Shown here: positions 6,807 to 12,122 of the stretch, piece after piece | Layout: every line of letters starts with the position of its first letter | How positions within the stretch are numbered: the first letter of the stretch is position 1 | NCBI GenBank assembly: GCA_049699975.1 | Contig: JBNAWB010000106.1 | Location: 1 to 12,122, forward strand | Origin: CAZAGD01 sp049699975 | GTDB lineage: Bacteria; Desulfobacterota; SM23-61 | Direction: 5' to 3' | DNA length: 12,122 nt | The notes under the pieces: generated by a model | Database searches by the model: none | What the model was told of the DNA's origin: nothing | What the model saw: only the letters and a program-made list of their open reading frames with translations | Made by a program: the position numbers and the translations under genes

Positions 6807-6824
6807 TTTTAAAGGGGCTGTCAA
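6797..6824 (-). promoter_or_regulatory. Sigma70-type promoter of the regulator-kor-AbfD-like operon
   Basis: On the minus strand a perfect -35 TTGACA (6824-6819) is followed after 16 bases by TACAAT (6802-6797), five of six matches to the -10 consensus. The start would be near 6790, giving a leader of about 50 bases before the regulator ATG at 6737. The -10 lies inside the palindromic operator candidate. The opposite operon has no equally good -35; TACAAT at 6791-6796 may serve as its -10. Confidence 0.6.
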
Positions 6825-6837
6825 CTTTCTTTTATTT

Positions 6838-6843
6838 AGGAGG
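6838..6843 (+). promoter_or_regulatory. Ribosome binding site fixing the OYE-type gene start
   Basis: AGGAGG at 6838-6843 lies seven bases before the ATG at 6851. An ATG at 6844 is directly after this site and out of frame, so 6851 is the start with proper spacing. Confidence 0.7.
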
Positions 6844-6850
6844 ATGGGCT

Positions 6851-8773
6851 ATGAATTCTTTTCCGGAACTTTTTCGGCCATTCCAAATAAATACCCTCCA
6901 GATTCCTAATCGCTTGGTTATGCCGCCCATGGCGACCAATTTTGCCGACGCTGATGGTGCCGTTAGTGAGCGGCAAATTGCCTATTACCTGCGGCGCGCT
7001 CAAGGTGGAGTTGGTTATATTACTTTTGAACACACGGGTATTTTGCCCCAAGGCAAAGCTTCGTCCAATATGGCCCTCATCGATAAGGACGAAAAGATCC
7101 CCTTCTTCCAAAAGCTTACCTCCGCCATCCATCAAGCGGGTGCCAAAATAGTTATTCAAATTAATCACGCCGGGCGCCAAACTTCCGCTTCCATTACTGG
7201 TGCGCCTATCGTTGCCCCCTCACCGATTCCTTGTCCGGTGCGCAAAGAAATGCCCCTTCCCTTGAGCAAAGAAGAAATCCAAAAAATCGTTGCCGCTTTT
7301 GCTGAAGCGGCTAAAAGAGTGCAAGCCGCGGGCGCGGATGGAGTGGAAATTCATATGGCCCACGGCTATCTTCTGGCCCAATTTCTTTCTCCTTTTTCCA
7401 ATCAGAGGAATGATGAGTATGGAGGCAGCTTAGAGAATAGAATGTCCGTTCCTTTACAGGTCTTGCGGGCCGTGCGCCAAACAGTAGGTGCCCATTTTCC
7501 CATCATCTGCCGCTTGAGTGCCGACGAGTATGTGGAAGGCGGATTAAAGATTAACGAATCCAAAGAAATTGCCAAAAATCTGGAAAAAAATGGCGCTGAT
7601 GCTTTACACATCTCCGCTTGTCTGGCCGCTTCCGTATATTTGAACCACCCCCCTTACTATGTGCCGGAAGGGATCTTTGTTCCTTTAGCGCAAGAGATAA
7701 AATCCGTAGTCTCTATTCCCGTGATCACCGTTGGGCGCATTCGCACCCCTCACCTGGCCAACCAAATCCTCAAAGAAGGAAAGGCTGATTTAGTTTCCAT
7801 GGGTCGCGCTTTAATAGCCGACCCCGATTTGCCCCAAAAAGCGCGCCAAGGAAAGACCGAGGAGATAACTCCCTGTATCTCTTGTAATAGATGTATCTTA
7901 GCTATCCGCCGCGGTGCTCTCCAGTGTGCCGTTAATCCGGAAGCCGGTCGAGAAAACTCTTTGCTTTTGTTCAAAACAATTTCACCTAAAAAAGTTTGGG
8001 TCATTGGCGGTGGTCCAGCCGGCATGAAAGCCGCAGAAATTGCGGCCCGGCGGGGTCATCGCGTTACCCTCTACGAAGCCCAGAAAGAATTGGGCGGGCA
8101 ATTTCTCTTGGCTGCTCTTCCGCCTCACAAAGCAGTTCTCCGAGAATTCATCACCTACCTCCAGGGCCAGTTGGCTAAATTGCCCATAACTATCCTCACT
8201 GAGCGTCCTTTTTCTCCGGCCCTTTTAGAAAAAGATAAACCAGATGTGGCCATTTTAGCTACCGGTTCTAAACCTCTTCTCCCCGATCTTCCCGGAATTC
8301 AAGAAGCAAAAACTTTTTCCGTATGGGAAGCGCTCACTCAACCTCAGCTCTTAGGATCCAGAGTTTTAATAATTGGCGGAGGGGGCATTGGGGCCGAAGT
8401 GGCTGATTATTTATCGGAACGAGGCCAGGAAGTTACCCTCATTGAAATGCGCGCAGGTTTAGCTTTGGATCTGGTAGTACACTTGCAACATTTTCTTAAT
8501 TTGCGCCTTAAGTCTAAAGGCGTCCAAATTTTAACTTCCACTAAAGCAGTGCGCTTCGCCCCAGATGGATTATGGGTGGAAGACCAACAAGGGTTGAAGA
8601 AATTGAGCGGGTATGACGCCATCATCATTGCTATGGGAGCAACGCCCCAAAATGAATTGGCGCCGATTTTAAAAGACAAAATTCCTGAAGTTTACGTGAT
8701 TGGGGATGCAGTTAAGCCAAGGGAGGTGATGGAAGCGATTTTAGAAGCCACCGAAACAGCTCTAAAAATTTAG
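6851..8773 (+). CDS. Old-yellow-enzyme/2,4-dienoyl-CoA reductase-family FMN-FAD-[4Fe-4S] oxidoreductase
   Basis: The 640-residue protein has the three-part layout of FadH, BaiCD/BaiH and trimethylamine dehydrogenase. An FMN TIM barrel comes first (about 1-330), with QINHAGRQ at 103-110, the active-site stretch HMAHGYLLAQFLSPFSN (His171, Tyr173) and MGRALIADP at 317-325. Next is a cysteine cluster, Cys342, 345, 348 and 359. Last is a C-terminal FAD/NAD(P)H domain with two dinucleotide folds (VIGGGPAG near 384, IIGGGGIG near 507). NAD(P)H electrons would flow through FAD and the cluster to FMN, which reduces a C=C bond next to a carbonyl or, as in amine dehydrogenases, oxidises a C-N bond. The cluster spacing C-X2-C-X2-C is nearer to trimethylamine dehydrogenase than to E. 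coli FadH as I recall them. It leads the transporter operon and starts divergent from the regulator. The substrate is unknown. Confidence 0.88.
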   Translation: MNSFPELFRPFQINTLQIPNRLVMPPMATNFADADGAVSERQIAYYLRRAQGGVGYITFEHTGILPQGKASSNMALIDKDEKIPFFQKLTSAIHQAGAKIVIQINHAGRQTSASITGAPIVAPSPIPCPVRKEMPLPLSKEEIQKIVAAFAEAAKRVQAAGADGVEIHMAHGYLLAQFLSPFSNQRNDEYGGSLENRMSVPLQVLRAVRQTVGAHFPIICRLSADEYVEGGLKINESKEIAKNLEKNGADALHISACLAASVYLNHPPYYVPEGIFVPLAQEIKSVVSIPVITVGRIRTPHLANQILKEGKADLVSMGRALIADPDLPQKARQGKTEEITPCISCNRCILAIRRGALQCAVNPEAGRENSLLLFKTISPKKVWVIGGGPAGMKAAEIAARRGHRVTLYEAQKELGGQFLLAALPPHKAVLREFITYLQGQLAKLPITILTERPFSPALLEKDKPDVAILATGSKPLLPDLPGIQEAKTFSVWEALTQPQLLGSRVLIIGGGGIGAEVADYLSERGQEVTLIEMRAGLALDLVVHLQHFLNLRLKSKGVQILTSTKAVRFAPDGLWVEDQQGLKKLSGYDAIIIAMGATPQNELAPILKDKIPEVYVIGDAVKPREVMEAILEATETALKI

Positions 8774-8818
8774 AAGGATCAAAACGCATTTTTCAAAAAA
8801 AAGAAAGGAGGAAAAATT

Positions 8819-10156
8819 ATGAGACGCTTAGCCTTAATGATTCTAATTTTATCTCTTAGTTTAACAACTTTCGCCTGGGCAGCCGAAAAAAAGGTCGTGC
8901 GCATCTGGCATACGGAAACCGAACCCCAAACAGTAGCCGCCTTTCAGCAGATCATCAACGATTTTGAAAAAATGAATCCGGACATAACCGTAAAACAAGA
9001 AGCTCTGGCCTGGGGAGATTTGGAAGCTAAATTAACCGCGGCCTTAGCTGCTGGCGCTCCGCCCGATGCCTCCCATGGCCAGGCTGTAACTTGCGCTTCT
9101 TTTTATGCCAAAGGCTTGCTGCGTGATCAAGAAGATATAGCCGAGGCCGTAGGGAAGGACAATATTTGGGAAGCCGTGCGGCGGCAGTGCTACCACGGGG
9201 AAAAATATTATGGGATTCCGCACTCCGCAGCTACTTCTTTGCTCATTTACCGCAAAGATATCTTCAAGGCTAAAGGGCTAAAGACACCCCAGACTTGGGA
9301 TGAGCTGATTAAAGTAGCCGAAGCAATGATGGAAAAAGACAAAGACGGGCGGGTAACCCGCTATGGCCTTTCCCTTCCAGGCGTTGGTCTATTCATCAAT
9401 ATTTTAGTCGGTGAGCTTACCAAGGCCAATGGCGGCAGATTATTTGATTTAGCAACTGGGCGGCCAACTTTCACGGAAAAACCCGTTATTGAAGTTTTAG
9501 ATTTCTATAAGAAACTTAGCGCCACTGTCCTTCCTCCGGGCTGGCTGGGACACGGCTACTTGGACACTTTTGCTAACCTGGCTACCGGCAAAGCGGCCAT
9601 GCTATATCAGGGTTACGGGCGGGGAGCAGGATACATCGAAAAATATGCTCCCAAAGGAATGGCCAATCCTGACCATTTCGGCGTGATGGTTAAACCCCGT
9701 GGTCCCTCCGGGAAAGAAACTGCGGCGCAAATAGACGCCGAGCCGTGGATGATATTTAAAAATGCTAAATATCCGGAAGAGGCGGCTAAATTCTTGAAGT
9801 TCTTCTTCAAGGAAGAAAATTATATTAAATACCTGCACACGGTGCCTATTCATCTGCTGCCAACTCTCAAATCAGTACGCAAAAATCCTGCCTATCAAGC
9901 CAACGAAATGGTGCGCAAATGGAAAGAATGGCAAGACATGCAGTACTTTTACTTCGAAAAAGACCTGGCCAAGCCAACTTTGATTACTGATTGGAATGAA
10001 CTGCGCTTGCCCTTCGGGTTGGAAATACTGGGATCTGGTATCGTCCCGGATATGGTCACGGATGCTGTGCGCGGTATGCCTTCTGCCCAGGCCGCAGCTA
10101 AAGCCCAGGCCCGCGCTGAAGAATTGATCACTAAATTAGGACATAAACGGTGGTAA
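8819..10156 (+). CDS. ABC transporter periplasmic solute-binding protein, family 1 (CUT1-like)
   Basis: This 445-residue extracellular solute-binding protein has a classical signal peptide: MRR, a hydrophobic core, and likely cleavage after Ala-Trp-Ala (residue 21). There is no lipobox cysteine, so the mature protein is free in a periplasm, which argues for a diderm host. Family 1 hallmarks are the early VVRIWHTETEP strand (26-36), LIYRKDIFKAKGLKTPQTWDEL (142-163) and YPEEAAKFLKFFF in the C-terminal lobe. The family binds sugars, polyols, glycerol-3-phosphate and similar polar solutes, so the ligand cannot be assigned. AAAGGAGG (8804-8811) supports the ATG. It follows the OYE-type gene by 45 bases and precedes two permease genes, so the four form one operon. 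Co-location with catabolic enzymes and an acid-sensing-type regulator suggests that the imported compound feeds this pathway. Confidence 0.92.
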   Translation: MRRLALMILILSLSLTTFAWAAEKKVVRIWHTETEPQTVAAFQQIINDFEKMNPDITVKQEALAWGDLEAKLTAALAAGAPPDASHGQAVTCASFYAKGLLRDQEDIAEAVGKDNIWEAVRRQCYHGEKYYGIPHSAATSLLIYRKDIFKAKGLKTPQTWDELIKVAEAMMEKDKDGRVTRYGLSLPGVGLFINILVGELTKANGGRLFDLATGRPTFTEKPVIEVLDFYKKLSATVLPPGWLGHGYLDTFANLATGKAAMLYQGYGRGAGYIEKYAPKGMANPDHFGVMVKPRGPSGKETAAQIDAEPWMIFKNAKYPEEAAKFLKFFFKEENYIKYLHTVPIHLLPTLKSVRKNPAYQANEMVRKWKEWQDMQYFYFEKDLAKPTLITDWNELRLPFGLEILGSGIVPDMVTDAVRGMPSAQAAAKAQARAEELITKLGHKRW

Positions 10157-10163
10157 ACCTTTA

Positions 10164-10200
10164 AATTGGACCTGCCTGGATACATCCAGCGGGTCCAATT
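10164..10200 (+). other. Strong intergenic hairpin between binding-protein and permease genes
   Basis: AATTGGACC (10164-10172) pairs perfectly with GGTCCAATT (10192-10200). An inner stem CTGGA (10176-10180) with TCCAG (10185-10189) closes a TACA loop, and a T-G pair, a G-C pair and one bulged C join the two. The total is about 16 base pairs. No T-run follows on either strand, so this is not a normal intrinsic terminator. It sits just after the binding-protein stop and probably protects that mRNA's 3' end or dampens permease expression, as the malE-malF intergenic repeats do in E. coli. Confidence 0.8.
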
Positions 10201-10227
10201 ATCAAAAAATATCTGCCGATAAAAATT

Positions 10228-11217
10228 ATGAAAAAAGGTACCGACCCTAAGATTTCTTCTATCTTACCATCGCAGGAAAGTGCCTTACCGTCCGCCCCAA
10301 CCTCCGTTCGGTTTTGGCACAGGATAAAGGCCCTCCAGGTAAAAAAAAGAGAGCAGATTATCGGCCTTTGCACGATTGCCCCGGCTTTATTCCTGATCTT
10401 GGCATTAACTCTTTATCCCGTGGCCTATTCTATCTGGCTTAGTCTCCTGGAAAAGCACTCCTTCTTCCCGCAAGAACGCTTCATCGGCCTGGAGAATTAT
10501 ATTTATCTTTGGCACGATCCAGAATTTTGGAATAGCCTTTGGCTGGGGGTAGTTTATTCGGTATGGACGATAATCTTTCAGATAATCTTAGGGGTCGCTG
10601 CCGCCCTTATTTTAAACGAAACTTTCGTGGGCCGAGGTTTAGTGCGGGCGATTGTCCTTTTTCCTTATATGATTCCCACTATCGTAGCTGTAATTCTCTG
10701 GAAGTGGTTACTCAATGATACTTATGGAATAGTAAATTATTGGCTATTAGCCTGCGGCATAGTCACTGCCCCAGTAAGCTGGTTGGGCCCTGATCACATT
10801 ATGTTTTCGGTCATCCTCATGAGCATTTGGCAATTCTTTCCTTTTGTTCTCCTAAGCATTCTGGCCCGTTTGCAAACTATCCCTCCGGAACTCTATGAGG
10901 CCGCAAAAGTAGATGGAGCTTCTGCTATCCGCCGCTTTGTGCACGTCACTCTTCCTCAAATTCGGGGCATCCTTTTCGTAGTTATTCTCCTGCGCAGCAT
11001 TTGGATGTTTACCAAGTTTGATACAGTCTGGCTCATGGGTGAAGGAGCTGGGGCGGGTCGTTTTATCCGCACTTTGCCGGTTTATGCTTACATGCGCACC
11101 CTTACTTATTACCAGGCTGGACTGGGAGCCGCCTTAGCCGTAATTATGTTTGCTATTTTAGTCGTCTGCACGGTTATTTATTTCCGCATGTTTAGGGAGG
11201 AGGCAGATATAGGATGA
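10228..11217 (+). CDS. ABC transporter permease, MalF/UgpA type
   Basis: The 329-residue inner-membrane permease has a hydrophilic cytoplasmic N-terminus of about 42 residues, then the first membrane segment (about 44-74). Further segments fall near 105-130, 138-162, 192-214, 247-267 and 297-319. The cytoplasmic EAA loop that docks the ATPase begins EAAKVDGAS at 224 and ends near LP 243, the hallmark of binding-protein-dependent importers. It pairs with the following MalG-type permease to form the translocation pore. The ATG has no clear Shine-Dalgarno sequence and lies 28 bases after a strong hairpin, so translation may be deliberately low compared with the binding protein. I found no alternative in-frame start with a better site. 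The stop overlaps the next start by four bases. Confidence 0.9.
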   Translation: MKKGTDPKISSILPSQESALPSAPTSVRFWHRIKALQVKKREQIIGLCTIAPALFLILALTLYPVAYSIWLSLLEKHSFFPQERFIGLENYIYLWHDPEFWNSLWLGVVYSVWTIIFQIILGVAAALILNETFVGRGLVRAIVLFPYMIPTIVAVILWKWLLNDTYGIVNYWLLACGIVTAPVSWLGPDHIMFSVILMSIWQFFPFVLLSILARLQTIPPELYEAAKVDGASAIRRFVHVTLPQIRGILFVVILLRSIWMFTKFDTVWLMGEGAGAGRFIRTLPVYAYMRTLTYYQAGLGAALAVIMFAILVVCTVIYFRMFREEADIG

Positions 11218-12056
11218 AGCGTTTTAAATGGCGCTTAAATTCTAATCGCAGCCTTATTTACATTGGGGCCGGGCTGCTGGCTTTGCAAGCATCTTTTCCT
11301 TTTCTATGGATGGTTTCCACTTCTTTTAAACCACCTGCCGAGGTCTTTGCCCAACCGTCGGCCTTTATTCCCCAAGAGCCAACTTGGGATAATTTTCGTC
11401 GCCTATTTACTACTACAAACTTTCTGATCTATTTTAAAAATAGTCTGGTCGTCTCTGGAGCTGCTGTTCTCTTGACTATGATCGTTAGTGCTGCTGGAGC
11501 TTACAGCCTCACCCGTTATCAATATGCCGGGCGGGAGAAAATTGCTGGACTCATCCTTTGTACATATATGTTCGCCCCCATCATGATCGTTATTCCTTTC
11601 TTTATTCTGGCGAAGAAATTGGGTATTGAAAATACGCACTTTGCCTTAGTTCTGGCCTTTACTTCTTTCTGCCTCCCCTTTACCCTTTGGCTCATGCGGG
11701 CTTTTTTTGCTACAATCCCACTTGAATTGGAAGAAGCTGCTCTGGTAGACGGCGCCGACCGCGTCCGCGCTTTAGTTTACATCGTTCTTCCTTTGGCTTT
11801 ACCAGGAATTATTGCTACTTCTATATTTACTTTTATTTTGGCCTGGAATGACTACATTTTTACCCGCATCCTCATTACTTCTGATGAATTAAAAACTCTT
11901 CCTGTAGGAGTGCAAGATCTCTTCCATTCCGCCCTTATCGACTGGGGTTTAATCATGGCTGCCGGAATGATGATTACTATTCCTGCCCTGCTCTTCTTCC
12001 TCTCTGTGCAAAGATATTTGATCCGCGGCTGGGGAGCCGGCGGAGTGAAAGGTTAG
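11214..12056 (+). CDS. ABC transporter permease, MalG/UgpE type
   Basis: The 280-residue second permease has a first membrane segment near 13-36 and the MalG-type motif PFLWMVSTSFKPPAEVF (29-45). Core segments lie near 77-99, 111-133 and 143-165. The EAA loop starts EAALVDGAD at 174, and membrane segments follow at about 187-215 and 248-268. It forms a heterodimer with the preceding permease. GGGAGGAGG (11195-11203) lies about ten bases before the ATG, which overlaps the previous stop in ATGA, so the two are translationally coupled. No ATPase gene follows within the remaining 66 bases. It is either beyond the window or supplied by a shared MsmX/UgpC-like ATPase elsewhere. Confidence 0.92.
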   Translation: MKRFKWRLNSNRSLIYIGAGLLALQASFPFLWMVSTSFKPPAEVFAQPSAFIPQEPTWDNFRRLFTTTNFLIYFKNSLVVSGAAVLLTMIVSAAGAYSLTRYQYAGREKIAGLILCTYMFAPIMIVIPFFILAKKLGIENTHFALVLAFTSFCLPFTLWLMRAFFATIPLELEEAALVDGADRVRALVYIVLPLALPGIIATSIFTFILAWNDYIFTRILITSDELKTLPVGVQDLFHSALIDWGLIMAAGMMITIPALLFFLSVQRYLIRGWGAGGVKG

Positions 12057-12070
12057 TAAGGGCGATAAAA

Positions 12071-12118
12071 CTGACCGTCGATCACTTTTGAAATTCGTAC
12101 CTACTTCAGGCGGGAGGG
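12071..12118 (+). repeat. Right copy of the two-block repeat, inverted relative to the left end
   Basis: CTGACCGTCGATCA (12071-12084) and CAGGCGGGAGGG (12107-12118) are exact reverse complements of 42-55 and 3-14. TTTT follows one base after the first block in both copies when read outward. It begins 15 bases after the last permease stop. The short quasi-palindrome followed by CTTTTG might weakly terminate transcription, but the stem is too short to call a terminator. Confidence 0.75.
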
Positions 12119-12122
12119 AGAG

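Noticed and set aside
6836..7180. Open frame of 114 codons on the minus strand at the start of the OYE-type gene
   Set aside because: It overlaps the conserved FMN-domain coding sequence and the ribosome site of that gene; it is a shadow frame.
10164..10200. Rho-independent terminator after the solute-binding protein gene
   Set aside because: The stem is strong but is followed by ATCAAAAAA rather than a T-run on the plus strand, and by TTTAAAGG on the minus strand.
1..12122. The whole window as a composite transposon with the end repeats as its termini
   Set aside because: No transposase or integrase in the window relates to these end sequences, the repeat middles differ, and a contig broken at a dispersed repeat explains the pattern more simply.
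1..12122. tRNA, rRNA, CRISPR arrays and known riboswitch classes
   Set aside because: I looked for regularly spaced repeats and for recognisable tRNA, rRNA or riboswitch cores in the intergenic regions and saw none.

Overview
The window looks like one contig-sized piece of a diderm (Gram-negative-type), probably anaerobic bacterium. The evidence is a ferredoxin-dependent 2-oxoacid oxidoreductase, an enzyme of the oxygen-sensitive [4Fe-4S]/FAD 4-hydroxybutyryl-CoA dehydratase family, a solute-binding protein with an ordinary (non-lipoprotein) signal peptide, and a REP-associated tyrosine transposase with its own terminal repeats. Nothing in the sequence fixes the phylum; anaerobic Desulfobacterota-like or candidate-phylum bacteria are plausible but this is a guess.

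Layout. (1) 1-158: a two-block repeat and a promoter-like sequence. (2) 159-659: an unrecognised small lipoprotein. (3) 696-1754: a complete IS200/RAYT-like unit, a Y1 HUH transposase gene bounded by near-perfect 24-bp inverted repeats, sitting in the convergent gap between the lipoprotein gene and the metabolic operon. (4) 6737 down to 1791, minus strand: a six-gene operon in the order FCD/GntR regulator, ferredoxin, kor alpha, kor beta, kor gamma, then an AbfD/HpaB-family protein after an 89-nt structured gap. The first five genes overlap each other by 1 to 14 bases. (5) 6738-6850: a divergent control region with a 14-bp perfect palindrome, a GTATAC core typical of FadR/FCD operators, and a good sigma70-type promoter for the minus operon overlapping both. 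(6) 6851-12056, plus strand: an old-yellow-enzyme/2,4-dienoyl-CoA reductase-type flavo-iron-sulfur enzyme, a family 1 (CUT1-type) solute-binding protein and two MalF/MalG-type permeases. A strong hairpin lies between the binding protein and the first permease. No ABC ATPase gene is present. (7) 12057-12122: an inverted copy of the two-block repeat found at the left end.

How it may work together (inference). The two divergent operons share one regulator and one control region, so they read as a single substrate-inducible pathway. A polar organic compound would be imported by the ABC transporter and its C=C (or a C-N/C-O bond) processed by the OYE-type reductase. The AbfD-like protein would carry out a radical-type elimination or isomerisation, and a 2-oxoacid intermediate would be oxidised to acyl-CoA and reduced ferredoxin by the Kor complex. 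The AbfD-like protein keeps all four cluster ligands but has changed residues at two positions known to be catalytic in 4-hydroxybutyryl-CoA dehydratase. It may therefore catalyse a different reaction, and it is the most interesting candidate for unexplored biochemistry here.
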